Of a DNA stretch of 64,000 bases, positions 37,207 through 46,733 are shown one piece after another. Numbering within the stretch: the stretch's first letter is position 1; the number at the start of each line of letters is the position of its first letter. The stretch spans positions 1 through 64,000 of the forward strand of contig NZ_BBPI01000064.1 of assembly GCF_000787715.1 (NCBI RefSeq), given 5' to 3'. The DNA comes from Sphingomonas parapaucimobilis NBRC 15100. Its GTDB lineage: Bacteria > Pseudomonadota > Alphaproteobacteria > Sphingomonadales > Sphingomonadaceae. The notes under the pieces are model-generated. The model made no database searches. It was given only the letters and a program-made list of their open reading frames with translations, and was not told the DNA's origin. Both the position numbers and the translations under genes were made by a program.

Positions 37207-37902
37207 TCAATCCTCCGCCTGATCCTCCACCACCGCCGCCTTCCGCCCCTTGAACCCCTGCGCCACCACGAACCATTCGACCGATCCCTTGCGGCTCGAC
37301 GGCGGCTTGGCGTGTTTCACGGTGGCGAAATGGCGCTTCATCTCGGCGACCAGCTGCGAATCGGCGCCGCCCGCGAACACCTTCGACACGAACACGCCGC
37401 CGGGCGACAGCACGTCGCAGGCAAAGGCGAAGGCCGTCTCGACCAGGCCCATGGTGCGCAGCGCGTCGGTCTGCGGGTGGCCGACGGTGTTGGCCGCCAT
37501 GTCCGACATCACCAGGTCGGGCGCGCCGCCCAGCGCTTCCATCAGCTTGCCCGGCGCGGCGTCCTCCATGAAGTCCATCTCGAAGATGGTGACGCCGTCG
37601 ATCGGGTCGACCGGCAACAGGTCGATGCCGACCACGCTGGCGTTCGGCACCTGGCGCCGCACCACCTGCGCCCAGCCGCCCGGCGCCAGCCCCAGGTCGA
37701 TGACCCGCTTCTTGCCGCGCAGGAAGCCGAACCGCTCGTCCAGCTCGATCAGCTTATAGGCGGCACGGCTGCGATACCCCTCCGCCTTGGCGCGGCGGAC
37801 ATAGGGGTCGTTCAGCTGGCGCTCCAGCCAGCGGGTCGACTGGGCGGTGCGCTTCCGCGCGGTGCGCACCCGCTGGTGCAGCCCTGCATTGCCTCTGCTC
37901 AC
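37207..37902 (-). CDS. rlmE: 23S rRNA 2'-O-methyltransferase RlmE
   Basis: Methylates U2552 of 23S rRNA. 231 aa from a GTG that overlaps the ppx stop (GTGA). SAM motif VIDLGLAPGGWAQVV, the K-D-K-E tetrad around SDMAANTVGHPQTD and VSKVFAGG. The N-terminal basic extension (TARKRTAQSTRWLERQ) is typical of RlmE. Confidence 0.95.
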   Translation of the reverse strand: MSRGNAGLHQRVRTARKRTAQSTRWLERQLNDPYVRRAKAEGYRSRAAYKLIELDERFGFLRGKKRVIDLGLAPGGWAQVVRRQVPNASVVGIDLLPVDPIDGVTIFEMDFMEDAAPGKLMEALGGAPDLVMSDMAANTVGHPQTDALRTMGLVETAFAFACDVLSPGGVFVSKVFAGGADSQLVAEMKRHFATVKHAKPPSSRKGSVEWFVVAQGFKGRKAAVVEDQAED

Positions 37903-38942
37903 GTTCTGGCGATTCCCATCAAGCGGCGCAGGATTCCCTCGCGAATCCCACGGTCGGCGATCCCTAGCCGCTCGGCGGGCCAGAGGTCCAATATCGTCTC
38001 CAGGATGGCGCAGCCCGCCACCACCAGATCGGCGCGTTCGGGGCCGATGCACGCCACCTTGCCGCGCGCGGCCAGGCTCTTGCGCGACAGGTCGGCGCTG
38101 ATCGCGCGCATCGCGGACGTGGGCACGATCAGCCCGTCGACGGCGGCGCGGTCATAATGGCTGAGTCCCAGATGGACGCTGCCCAGCGTCGTCACGGTGC
38201 CGCTGGTGCCGAGCAGCCTGGGGCTCTTCAGGTTCCGGGGCAGGCGCGCGGCGAAATCGGCGAAGCTGTCCGCCACCATCGTCCGCATCCGGGCATAGGC
38301 GGCCAGCCGCCCGGCCTCGCCCTCGCCACCCCCCGCACTCTCGGTCAGCGAGACGACACCCCAGGGCGCCGAATGCCAGTCGAGGATACGGGGGCTGGGG
38401 CTGCGCGTGTCGACCAGCACCAGCTCGGTCGAGCCGCCGCCGATGTCGAACACCAGCGCGGGGTCGTCCCCCGGCTCGATCAGCACGTGACAGCCCAGCA
38501 CCGCCAGCCGTGCCTCCTCCTCGGCCGAAATGATGTCGAGATGGATGCCCGTCTCGGCCAGCGCGCGCGCGATGAAGGCGGGACCGTTGGCGGCGCGACG
38601 GCACGCTTCGGTCGCGACCGCGCGCGACAGGGTGACGTTGCGGCGCTTCAGCTTGTCGGCGCACACGCGCAGCGCGGCGATCGTCCGGTCGATCGCAGCG
38701 TCGGACAGGCGGCCGGTCGTCGCCAGTCCCTCGCCCAGCCTGACGATTCGCGAAAAGGCGTCGACGACCGCAAAGCCGCCACCCTGGGGCCGCGCGATCA
38801 GCAGGCGGCAATTGTTGGTGCCCAGGTCGAGCGCGGCATAGGCCTGCGCATCGGACCACCGGCCACGCTGGGGCCGGGGGGGTGCCGGACGGGCAGGCGG
38901 CTTGGCCTGCCGGTACGGCCTTCGGGTGGGAACATCCCCCAT
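37899..38942 (-). CDS. Ppx/GppA family exopolyphosphatase
   Basis: 347 aa. Actin-like ATPase fold: ALDLGTNNCRLLIA (phosphate 1), SAEEEARLA, FDIGGGSTELV (phosphate 2) and LLGTSGTVTTLGSVHLG. Hydrolyses polyphosphate or pppGpp; length without the C-terminal HD domain matches short alphaproteobacterial proteins. Precedes rlmE with overlapping codons. Confidence 0.92.
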   Translation of the reverse strand: MGDVPTRRPYRQAKPPARPAPPRPQRGRWSDAQAYAALDLGTNNCRLLIARPQGGGFAVVDAFSRIVRLGEGLATTGRLSDAAIDRTIAALRVCADKLKRRNVTLSRAVATEACRRAANGPAFIARALAETGIHLDIISAEEEARLAVLGCHVLIEPGDDPALVFDIGGGSTELVLVDTRSPSPRILDWHSAPWGVVSLTESAGGGEGEAGRLAAYARMRTMVADSFADFAARLPRNLKSPRLLGTSGTVTTLGSVHLGLSHYDRAAVDGLIVPTSAMRAISADLSRKSLAARGKVACIGPERADLVVAGCAILETILDLWPAERLGIADRGIREGILRRLMGIART

Positions 38943-39068
38943 CGCCGTATCTCGCTTTATTCTGTTCTATCCGTCACGAACATGAGTGTCCGCCGGTGCT
39001 TGAAGCCCAAGGTAGCGAGTCGGCGCCCGCGCGACAAGACGCACCGCCGCCGCCGTTGCGGAATTCGG

Positions 39069-39097
39069 TTGACAGGGGTGATTCGGCCGCCTAGAGG
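39069..39097 (+). promoter_or_regulatory. Promoter of tRNA-Gln
   Basis: -35 TTGACA (39069-39074), 17-base spacer, -10-like TAGAGG (39092-39097), about 15 bases upstream of the tRNA. Confidence 0.55.
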
Positions 39098-39112
39098 CAC
39101 GCCCCTGTTCGA

Positions 39113-39186
39113 TGCCCCGTCGTCTAAAGGTAAGACCACGGACTCTGACTCCGTTAATTGAGGTTCGAATCCTCACGGGGCATCCA
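39113..39186 (+). tRNA. tRNA-Gln (anticodon CUG)
   Basis: Acceptor stem TGCCCCG / CGGGGCA, D-arm GTCTAAAGGTAAGAC, anticodon stem ACGGA / TCCGT with loop CTCTGAC (anticodon CTG), T-loop TTCGAATC, encoded CCA 3' end at 39184-39186. Confidence 0.95.
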
Positions 39187-39293
39187 GATCTCTCTGAAAT
39201 CGCTGGCTTTTACCCTGTCGCGGATCGGGTGGTGCGGGCGTTTGCGCGGCTTCCGCCCGGAACCGGGTCGTGTGTGGCGGGGTTCCCATTGTC

Positions 39294-39470
39294 ATGGTCG
39301 TGATTGGATGCCTGTTGCTCGTCATCCTGCCGCTCATCGGTCTGGTGATCGGGGGATATCTGGGTGGGCTAACGGTTGGCCTGTGGACGGCACTGGCCGG
39401 TTTTGCCGTGGCCTTCGCGGTCTGTTCGCTGTCGGTCATCGCCTTGATGAAGGCGCGCCCTTCGCGCTGA
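39294..39470 (+). CDS. Small two-helix membrane protein
   Basis: 58 aa from ATG 39294 (a GTG at 39270 is in frame). Two hydrophobic segments, VVIGCLLLVILPLIGLVIGG and LAGFAVAFAVCSLSVIALM, with a short basic end KARPSR. No family named. Lies between the tRNA and rluE. Confidence 0.55.
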   Translation: MVVIGCLLLVILPLIGLVIGGYLGGLTVGLWTALAGFAVAFAVCSLSVIALMKARPSR

Positions 39471-39548
39471 GGTCGTAGGCGCAAAGCCCGGCGCGGCTGG
39501 CGGCATGCGGCGCAAGACAGGGCCGCATGCGAACGCTATGAGCGCAGG

Positions 39549-40130
39549 ATGCCCCGGCTGCTGCTGTTCAACAAACCCTATGGGGTCCTGTCGCAATTCA
39601 CGGACAACGGGTCGCCGACGGTTCGGTCGACCCTGTCGGACTTCATTGCGGTGAAGGGCGTCTATCCCGCCGGGAGGCTTGATCGGGACAGCGAGGGCCT
39701 GCTGCTGTTGTGCGATGACGGGCGGTTGCAGGCGCGCATTGCCGATCCGCGCTTCAAGATGCCCAAAACCTATCTCGTCCAGGTCGAAGGCGATCCGCAG
39801 GAGCAGCAACTGGCGCGCTTGCGGCAGGGCGTCCGCCTCAAGGACGGCATGACCCTGCCCGCCGATGTCGCGCGTATCGACGCGCCGGACCTGTGGCTGC
39901 GCGATCCGCCGATCCGCCAGCGCAAGCTTATCCCCGACGCCTGGCTGAAACTCACCATCCGCGAAGGGCGCAACCGGCAGGTGCGCCGCATGACGGCGGC
40001 GGTCGGGCTGCCGACCCTTCGGCTGGTCCGCTGGTCGATCGGCGACTGGTCCGTCGCCGGGATCGTGCCCGGCCAGTTCGTGGAGGCCGCCGGCCCGGGC
40101 AGGGAGAGCGGCGGCGCGCCGGACCGATAA
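39549..40130 (+). CDS. rluE: 23S rRNA pseudouridine2457 synthase (RluE-type)
   Basis: 193 aa. Pseudouridine synthase of the RsuA/RluB/E/F class without an S4 domain: LLLFNKPYGVLSQFTDN, the catalytic Asp in YPAGRLDRDSEGLLLL, and the C-terminal REGRNRQVRRMTAAVG. The lack of S4 and the 'NKPYGVLSQF' start point to RluE. Confidence 0.93.
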   Translation: MPRLLLFNKPYGVLSQFTDNGSPTVRSTLSDFIAVKGVYPAGRLDRDSEGLLLLCDDGRLQARIADPRFKMPKTYLVQVEGDPQEQQLARLRQGVRLKDGMTLPADVARIDAPDLWLRDPPIRQRKLIPDAWLKLTIREGRNRQVRRMTAAVGLPTLRLVRWSIGDWSVAGIVPGQFVEAAGPGRESGGAPDR

Positions 40131-40251
40131 AAGCGGCGTGGGCCGCTTTGGGCCATGATGCTCCTTGCCGTCTGTTGCGATCGACCGCGAAAACTGGTTT
40201 GAGGCTTTGACGCCTTCCGCTTCCCTAAGCGCCTGGCAGGTTTTGGATTCC

Positions 40252-41082
40252 ATGAATTATCGCCACTCCTTCCATGCGGGCAACAGCGCCGATGTCGTGA
40301 AGCACAGCCTGCTGATCGCGCTGGTCCGGGCCTTGCAGCAGAAACCGGGCGCGTTGACCCTGATCGACACCCATGCCGGTTGCGGGCTCTACGACCTTGG
40401 CGGCGAGCAGGCGCAACGCACCGGCGAGGCCGCACAAGGCGTGCTGCGGGCCTTTGCCGATGCCGACCCGTTGCTGGACGATTACCGCGCCGCCGTGCAG
40501 GCGGTGAATGACGGGGCGGAGCCGCGCCTCTACCCCGGCTCGCCACGGTTCCTGGCGCAGCTGCTGCGCCCGCAGGACGTGCTGATCCTCAACGAAAAGC
40601 ATCCCGAGGATGTCCGGACCTTACGCGGCGCGATGCGCGGGACGCCCGCGGCGGTGCATGAGCGCGATGCCTATGAGTTGTGGCTGGCGATGCTTCCCAC
40701 CCGCACCCCGCGCGGCGTGGTGGTGGTCGATCCACCCTATGAGCAGACGGACGAACGCGAACGCATCGCCGCCACCCTCGCGGCGGCGCATCGCAAATGG
40801 GCGCATGGCGTGACGGTGATCTGGTATCCGCTGAAAGACCGCGCCACGCATGGGCGGTGGAAGTTTGAGCTGCACAAGCTCGGCATCCCGAAATTCCTGT
40901 CGGTCGAGCATTGGCTATATGATGCCGATCAGCCCGGCATCTACAATGGCGCGGGCCTTTTCATCGTCAATCCGCCCTATGCCTTCACGCAAGCCCTGCC
41001 GCCCCTGCTGGAATCCCTCCGCGCCGCACTGGCACCCGAAGGGCATAGCGGCGAGATCACGGCGAATTGGTTGCGCGACTGA
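40252..41082 (+). CDS. rlmJ: 23S rRNA (adenine2030-N6)-methyltransferase RlmJ
   Basis: 276 aa. Starts MNYRHSFHAGNSADVVKH, the RlmJ signature; SAM region LIDTHAGCGLYDL; catalytic VVVDPPYEQ (DPPY). Cytoplasmic rRNA modification. Convergent with the FAD oxidoreductase gene, 8 bases between. Confidence 0.96.
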   Translation: MNYRHSFHAGNSADVVKHSLLIALVRALQQKPGALTLIDTHAGCGLYDLGGEQAQRTGEAAQGVLRAFADADPLLDDYRAAVQAVNDGAEPRLYPGSPRFLAQLLRPQDVLILNEKHPEDVRTLRGAMRGTPAAVHERDAYELWLAMLPTRTPRGVVVVDPPYEQTDERERIAATLAAAHRKWAHGVTVIWYPLKDRATHGRWKFELHKLGIPKFLSVEHWLYDADQPGIYNGAGLFIVNPPYAFTQALPPLLESLRAALAPEGHSGEITANWLRD

Positions 41083-41090
41083 GGATTGGC

Positions 41091-42416
41091 CTAGAACTCC
41101 GCGACCTTGCCCCAGGCGGAGTTGGCGAAGCGGCTGGGGTGGTAAGGTTTGGGGTCGACGATCGGCGCCGCGCCGCTGACGATATCGGCGATCATATGGC
41201 CCGCGCCCGGTCCGATGCCGAAGCCATGCCCGCTGAAACCGGCCGCCAGCACCAGCCCGGGCATTTCGTCCACCTCGCCGATGCCGGGCACGCCGTCGGG
41301 CGTGCTGTCGACATAGCCTGCCCATGCCCCGGTCACCGCCCGTTCGGACAGGCGCGGCATCAGCTCCAGCGCGCGGGCATGGGTGCGCCTGACGGTCGCG
41401 GGGTCGGGTGTGGGGTCGAGGATGCGCATCGCCTCCATCGGCGTCGGCCGGTCGAGCCGCCAGCGTGCGACCCGCTCATGGCCCGACCGCACGCCCTCCA
41501 GCCCGCCGGGGGAAAGCTTGCGCCAGCGCCGCAGGAACATCGGCACGAACTGGGTGGAGAAGCGCAGGAATTGCGGGGTCGGATCGACCTTGCCGCTGCC
41601 ACTGATCGACAGGGTATAGCCACCGTCGCCGCGCCGGGTCATCGAGATATAGTCGCTGTGCATCGCGGCCGGGAAGATGTCCTCGCCCGGCCCGACCGCC
41701 ATCACCGTCTGGCGGATCGTCGCCTGCGGAAAGCGGATGCCATATTGGTGGCAGAAGGAGGAGGCCCAGGCCCCGGCCGACAGCACCGCGATACGGGTGC
41801 GGATCGTGCCGTGTTCGGTAACGACCGCGGACAGGCTCCCGCCCTCGGTCTCGATCCCGCGCACGGCGCAATTCTGATGCACCGTGCCGCCCAGTTTCAT
41901 CAGTGCGCGCGCGGCGGCCGGTGCGGCGCGCGAGGGGTCTGCGGTGCCGTCGGTGGGGGAGAAGACGCCGCCCTTCCACGGCTTGTTGCTGAATCGGCCG
42001 CGCTCGCTGGCCTCTGCCGTCGACAGCATATGGGTGGTGACGCCCGCCGTCCGGGCGAAATCGCGCCAACGGGTCCAGCCCTCGATCTCGGCCTCGTTGT
42101 CGCTGAGATAGAGCAGGCCACAGCGGCTGAAGCCCGTCGCCTCGCCGGTGTCGGCGGCGAACTGTTCCCACAGGTCCAGCGCCTTGGTCGCCATCGGCAG
42201 CTCGCGGGCGTCGCGATTCTGCTGGCGGCACCAGCCCCAGTTGCGGCTCGACTGTTCGGCGCCGACCCGGCCTTTTTCGACCAGCGCGACCTTCAGCCCG
42301 CGTTTGGCCAGGTAATAGGCGGTGAAGCTGCCGACGATGCCGCCGCCGATCACGACGACGTCGGCGCTGTCGGGCAGGGCAGGGCTAGAATCGACCAGGG
42401 TAAGCGGTGCGGGCAT
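41091..42416 (-). CDS. FAD-dependent amino-acid oxidoreductase (DAO family)
   Basis: 441 aa. Rossmann FAD motif VVVIGGGIVGSFTAYYLAKR near residue 20, ATG-like GWCRQQNRDARE segment and the C-terminal GAWAGYVDSTPDGVPGIG with AAGFSGHGFGIGPGAG. Belongs to the D-amino-acid dehydrogenase/glycine-sarcosine oxidase superfamily; the substrate is not set by sequence. No signal peptide. Last gene of a minus-strand series with a RidA protein, which commonly handles imines from such enzymes. Confidence 0.85.
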   Translation of the reverse strand: MPAPLTLVDSSPALPDSADVVVIGGGIVGSFTAYYLAKRGLKVALVEKGRVGAEQSSRNWGWCRQQNRDARELPMATKALDLWEQFAADTGEATGFSRCGLLYLSDNEAEIEGWTRWRDFARTAGVTTHMLSTAEASERGRFSNKPWKGGVFSPTDGTADPSRAAPAAARALMKLGGTVHQNCAVRGIETEGGSLSAVVTEHGTIRTRIAVLSAGAWASSFCHQYGIRFPQATIRQTVMAVGPGEDIFPAAMHSDYISMTRRGDGGYTLSISGSGKVDPTPQFLRFSTQFVPMFLRRWRKLSPGGLEGVRSGHERVARWRLDRPTPMEAMRILDPTPDPATVRRTHARALELMPRLSERAVTGAWAGYVDSTPDGVPGIGEVDEMPGLVLAAGFSGHGFGIGPGAGHMIADIVSGAAPIVDPKPYHPSRFANSAWGKVAEF

Positions 42417-42468
42417 TCCGTGGCTCCAGCGGGTCCGGGTTGACAGTCATGGTGTAGGGCAGGCCGGG

Positions 42469-43677
42469 TCAGAAATATTTGAGCCAGCCAATATCCTTGC
42501 GGCGCTTCTTCAGGTCCGCGAACCAGCGCGTCGGGAAATAGAGCGGCACGATCATCACGATCCACATCAGCCAGATCCCATGGATCGAAGGGAGGCCGAA
42601 CACCGCGTCATGATTAGTGCCCCAGATCGCCACCGCGCTCAGGTACAGGGTGCGCAGGACATAGAGGTGGAAGAGGTAGAAGAACATCGGCGCGCTGCCG
42701 AGCACCGCCAGCCAGCCGATCACCCGTGTGTCCGCCACCCGCTCGAACAGCGCCAGCAGCAACAGGCCGATGCCCAGCGTCTCCAGCACGAACAGCAGCG
42801 AAGGAGGATATTTGGTCAGTGCCAGGAAGCTCATGACCGTGCGGACGGTCGAGCCGGGCATGACGAACCAGGGGGTATCGCCATAGACGTTGAGCGCGCG
42901 CAGCACGACGAAACCGACCAGCATCAGCACCCCGGTCCGCACCAGCCGCCGCCGCCGGGCCGCGATGTCATCGCCGACGAACCACGGCCCGATCGCCCAG
43001 CCGAGGCAGATTACCCCGATCCACGGCAGCAGCGGATAGCTGACCCGCACGGGAAAACCGCCGAAGTTCAACATCCCGCGATCGTGCAGAACGGTCCAGA
43101 TCAGGTGGAGCGGATGTCCCTCGGGAAAGGTGATCGGACCCAGCAGGTTGTGCCCGGCCACGATGACGATGCCGATGGCGGCGATCGCGGCGTGGGGCAG
43201 TCGGATCAATGCCGACAGGACGATCATGCTCAACCCGATCGCCCAGATCACCTGGAGATAGAGGATCGTTGGCGGAATTTCGAAGCGCCAGACGAAGTTG
43301 ACGACCGTCAGCTCCAGGAGAACCAGGAACGCCCCGCGCTTGAACAGGAAGGCGCTGGTTTCGGCCCGGCTGTGCTTGCAGCTGTAGAGATAGGCGCCCA
43401 GTCCGGTCAGCGCGACGAAGATCGGCGCGCAGAGCGTGCTGGTCATCCGGCTGAAGAACGAGTCCGGCGCAACGGTCAGCGCATCGACCGGATCGCCGAT
43501 GGGGACCCAGAGCAGGAATGCCTCGCGGATATGGTCGAGCAGCATCAGCACCATGACGAACCCGCGCAGGGCGTCGATACCGACCAGCCGCGCACCGGCG
43601 CTGACGGGGGTGGCCTGTGTCTTGGGGGGATTTGCGACCCCGGCGGGTCCGATACCCGCGGACGTGATGCTCGCCAT
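42469..43677 (-). CDS. Membrane acyltransferase-like protein (DUF1624/DUF5009 type)
   Basis: 402 aa with about ten membrane helices. N-terminal signature RLVGIDALRGFVMVLMLLDH and a conserved early loop, resembling heparan-alpha-glucosaminide N-acetyltransferase-like proteins. Could acetylate a sugar or amine across the inner membrane; function here unknown. Unusual companion in an amino-acid catabolic run. Confidence 0.82.
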   Translation of the reverse strand: MASITSAGIGPAGVANPPKTQATPVSAGARLVGIDALRGFVMVLMLLDHIREAFLLWVPIGDPVDALTVAPDSFFSRMTSTLCAPIFVALTGLGAYLYSCKHSRAETSAFLFKRGAFLVLLELTVVNFVWRFEIPPTILYLQVIWAIGLSMIVLSALIRLPHAAIAAIGIVIVAGHNLLGPITFPEGHPLHLIWTVLHDRGMLNFGGFPVRVSYPLLPWIGVICLGWAIGPWFVGDDIAARRRRLVRTGVLMLVGFVVLRALNVYGDTPWFVMPGSTVRTVMSFLALTKYPPSLLFVLETLGIGLLLLALFERVADTRVIGWLAVLGSAPMFFYLFHLYVLRTLYLSAVAIWGTNHDAVFGLPSIHGIWLMWIVMIVPLYFPTRWFADLKKRRKDIGWLKYF

Positions 43678-43706
43678 GAAGAGGAACTCCGACGGAATGG
43701 GATGGG

Positions 43707-44105
43707 TCAGTCGTGCGCCAGCAGCGCGATGGCGTCGATTTCGACCAGATAGCCGTAGTGAAGCTCGGGCACCGGCACGACGGTACGCGCGGGGCGCGCC
43801 TCGCCCAGCCGCGCGGCATAGACCGCATTGAAGCGCGGCCAGTTCTCGACCCCGACGATATAGGCGGTGACCCGTGCCAGCCGGTCGGGCGTGCCGCCCG
43901 CCGCCGTCAGGATCGCCAGCATGTTGTCGATCGCCTGCGCCGCCTGCGCCTCGAAACCCATGTCGTCGAGGGCCGCGCCGTCGGCGCGGATCGGCAGCTG
44001 GCCCGAGATATAGAGATGATCGCCAGCACGCACGGCTTGCGAATAATGCCCGGCGGGCAGCGGCGCATCCTGGGTCAGGACGGGTTCGATCCGGGTAGCG
44101 GTCAT
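43707..44105 (-). CDS. RidA family enamine/imine deaminase
   Basis: 132 aa with a good GGAGG before ATG 44105. DHLYISGQLPIRADG, NMLAILTAAGGTPDRLARVTAYIVGVENWP and ARTVVPVPELHYGYLVEIDAIA keep the Rid pocket (Arg in ARTVV). The start shares a base with the stop of the upstream PLP gene (TAATG), so it is co-translated. Fits clean-up of imines from the PLP and FAD enzymes on either side. Confidence 0.92.
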   Translation of the reverse strand: MTATRIEPVLTQDAPLPAGHYSQAVRAGDHLYISGQLPIRADGAALDDMGFEAQAAQAIDNMLAILTAAGGTPDRLARVTAYIVGVENWPRFNAVYAARLGEARPARTVVPVPELHYGYLVEIDAIALLAHD

Positions 44106-45283
44106 TACCATCCTCCGAAACGGGGCCATGTCGCGGCGACCTGCGGGTCGGCGCCATGCACGACACGATAGGCAGGATGCTGCGCGCCGGTGGAACAGGC
44201 GTGGTTGGGCAGCACGCGCACCCGGTCGCCGATCGCCAGCGGCGGCAGCGTGCCGTCCGAACCCGGCCGCACGGTGATGATGCCATGTTCCTGATTGGCG
44301 TCGGCCAGGATCAGGTCCGCATAGGGTGTCCCGTCCAGCGTGCAGACGATGCCATAGCCTTGGTCGACTGGTTGCTTGGCGGTGCCGCGATCGCGCGACA
44401 TGGCCATCCAGCCCGCATCGATCAGGATCCAGCCCTTCTCGCGCTGAAAGCCGATCACCGTGCCCAGCACCGACAGCGCGATGTCGTCGATGGCGCAGAC
44501 GCCGATGCCGTGCATCACCAGATCGAAGAACACGAACACGCCCGCGCGTACTTCGGTCACGCCGGTCAGGTCGGTGGCGAAATGCGCGGTCGGGGTCGAA
44601 CCGACGCTGACCACCGAACAGGCATGGCCGTCGGCGCGCAGCGTTTCGGCGGCGTCGACGACGCTCTTGCGTTCGACCTCGGCATAGCGGCGCAGTTCAT
44701 CGGGCGTGCGCGCGGCATAGCTGCCCCCCGCATGGGTCAGCACACCGCGCAGTTCGCCGCCATCGGCCAGCGCCCGACCGATGGCGAGCAACTGGCCGAT
44801 ATCGCCCGGCAACACGCCCGAGCGATGGCCGTCGCAATCGATCTCGATCAGCGCGGGGATCGCGGTGCCCGCCGCGCGTGAGGCCTCGGCCACCGCCTCC
44901 GCCTGTTCGACCGTGTCGAGAATCACCGCCAGATCGACTCCGCGCGCGCGCAGCGCCAGCACGCGGGGCAGCTTGTCCGGCGCGATGCCGACCGCATAGA
45001 TGATGTCGCGCACACCGGCATCGGCGAATTGCTCGGCTTCGCGTAGGGTCGACACGGTGGCGGGGCCGTGCGGGCTGCTCATCAGCCGCGCCGCTACCTC
45101 GATCGACTTGCCGGTTTTCAGGTGTGGGCGGAGCGCCACGCCCATCGGCGCCAGATGCGCCTTCAGCCGCGCGATGTTGCGGTCCATCCGGTCGGCGTCG
45201 AGCACCAGGCACGGCGTCTCGACGGTCGCCAGCGTCGCGGTGACAGGAGCCTGAACCGGCTTGGCGAGCGTATCGGCTTGCAT
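44105..45283 (-). CDS. DSD1/D-threonine-aldolase-like PLP enzyme (alanine racemase fold)
   Basis: 392 aa from ATG 45283 (GGAG upstream; 45298 is an in-frame alternative). Fold-type III: PLP lysine in RPHLKTGKSIEVA, and the C-terminal metal-site region LPNHACSTGAQHPAYRV (His/Cys) characteristic of D-serine dehydratase/D-threonine aldolase. Acts on a D-beta-hydroxy amino acid, probably cleaving or dehydrating it. Confidence 0.87.
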   Translation of the reverse strand: MQADTLAKPVQAPVTATLATVETPCLVLDADRMDRNIARLKAHLAPMGVALRPHLKTGKSIEVAARLMSSPHGPATVSTLREAEQFADAGVRDIIYAVGIAPDKLPRVLALRARGVDLAVILDTVEQAEAVAEASRAAGTAIPALIEIDCDGHRSGVLPGDIGQLLAIGRALADGGELRGVLTHAGGSYAARTPDELRRYAEVERKSVVDAAETLRADGHACSVVSVGSTPTAHFATDLTGVTEVRAGVFVFFDLVMHGIGVCAIDDIALSVLGTVIGFQREKGWILIDAGWMAMSRDRGTAKQPVDQGYGIVCTLDGTPYADLILADANQEHGIITVRPGSDGTLPPLAIGDRVRVLPNHACSTGAQHPAYRVVHGADPQVAATWPRFGGW

Positions 45284-45305
45284 CGTCTTGATCTCCATCC
45301 GGGGC

Positions 45306-46733
45306 TCAGGCCAGGATCGCCTTGGTCTCGAGATATTCCTCGAAACCATGGACCCCATATTCGCGTCCGTTGCCCGATTGCTTGTAGCCGCCGAACGGCG
45401 CGTGCGCGGTCCAGGCGGGATAGTTGATATGAACCTGTCCCGATCGGATGCGCCGGGCGATGGCCTTCGCACGGACCGGGTCGCCCGACTGGACGTGCGC
45501 GCCCAGTCCATAGACGGTGTCGTTGGCGATCGACACGGCCTCGTCCTCGTCGGCATAGGGCATGATGCACAGGACCGGGCCGAAAATCTCCTCTCGCGCG
45601 ATGCGCATGTCACGGGTGACGCCCGAGAAGACGGTCGGGCGGACATAGAAGCCGCGATCGAGCCCGGCGGGACGGCCGGGGCCGCCCGCGACCAGCCGTG
45701 CGCCTTCCGCCTGGCCTGCCGCGATCATGGCCTGGACGCGAGCGTGCTGCGCGGCATTGGCGATGGGACCCATCGTCGTCGCCTCGTCGCCCGGCGGGCC
45801 CACGCGCCATTCGGCGGCGGCTGCCGCCGCCAGCGCCTCGACCTCGGCCAGGCGGTCGGCGGGAACCAGCATCCGGGTGGGCGCGCTGCAAGACTGGCCG
45901 ACATTGCGCATCCCAGCCATCACGCCGCGCGGCACGGCTTGGGCGAAGTCCGCATCGGGCAGCAGGATATTGGGCGACTTGCCGCCGAGTTCCTGCACGA
46001 CGCGCTTCACGCTGACCGCTGCCCCTTGCGCGACCAGCACGCCCGCGCGGGTCGATCCGGTGAGCGAGATCATCGCGATGTCGGGATGCGCCGCCAAGGC
46101 TGCGCCGACGACCTCGCCGGTGCCGCCGACCAGGTTGAACACGCCCGGCGGGGTGCCTGCATCGTGCATCACCTGCGCGAACAGGAGTGCGCTATAGGGC
46201 GACAATTCGCTGGGCTTCAGCACCACCGGGCACCCGGCGGCAATGGCGGGTGCGACCTTGGCGGTAATCTGGTAGAGTGGCCAGTTCCACGGCGTTATCA
46301 GCGCGCAGACCCCGATCGCCTCCTTGCAAAGGGTAAAGCCCGCCTCCTGCCGCTCGAACGCGTAATCGGCCAGCACCTCCATCTGTGCGCGGACATGCGC
46401 GATAGCAAAGGGCACCTGCGAGGCACGGGCAAAGCCGATGGCGGCGCCCATTTCAGTTGCGATCGCCCGGGCGAAATCCTCGGCACGCTCTTCCAGCAAG
46501 GCGGCGATCCGGCCGAGCAGGGCGATGCGGTCCGCGACCGGGCTGATGGCAAAGGCGGGAAAGGCGCGGGTCGCGGCGGCGACGGCCCGGTCGATATCGG
46601 CGGCAGACCCTGCCGCGACCCTGCCGATCCGGGTCTCGGTCGCGGGATCGATGACGGGAATCGCAGGCGCCGGCGCGACCGGCGCGTGCCAGTCGCCATC
46701 GATATAGAAATGTCCCGCCCTGTCGCTCGTCAT
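45306..46733 (-). CDS. Aldehyde dehydrogenase family protein
   Basis: 475 aa from ATG 46733 (AGGTGG upstream). Catalytic Glu248 (QELGGKSPN) and Cys282 (NVGQSCSAPTR), LTGSTRAG cofactor loop and C-terminal FGGYKQSGNGREYG. Broad-substrate NAD-aldehyde oxidation. Heads the minus-strand group 46.7-41.1 kb and is transcribed away from the HAD/cupin pair. Confidence 0.93.
   Translation of the reverse strand: MTSDRAGHFYIDGDWHAPVAPAPAIPVIDPATETRIGRVAAGSAADIDRAVAAATRAFPAFAISPVADRIALLGRIAALLEERAEDFARAIATEMGAAIGFARASQVPFAIAHVRAQMEVLADYAFERQEAGFTLCKEAIGVCALITPWNWPLYQITAKVAPAIAAGCPVVLKPSELSPYSALLFAQVMHDAGTPPGVFNLVGGTGEVVGAALAAHPDIAMISLTGSTRAGVLVAQGAAVSVKRVVQELGGKSPNILLPDADFAQAVPRGVMAGMRNVGQSCSAPTRMLVPADRLAEVEALAAAAAAEWRVGPPGDEATTMGPIANAAQHARVQAMIAAGQAEGARLVAGGPGRPAGLDRGFYVRPTVFSGVTRDMRIAREEIFGPVLCIMPYADEDEAVSIANDTVYGLGAHVQSGDPVRAKAIARRIRSGQVHINYPAWTAHAPFGGYKQSGNGREYGVHGFEEYLETKAILA

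Noticed and set aside
39113-39293. tRNA-Gln 3' end as a prophage/island attachment site
   Set aside because: No integrase, no repeated 3' tRNA segment nearby and ordinary genes downstream.
40130-40149. Hairpin AAAGCGGC/GCCGCTTT at the rluE stop as a terminator
   Set aside because: No T run on the plus strand; it would only act on the minus strand, where no gene ends.
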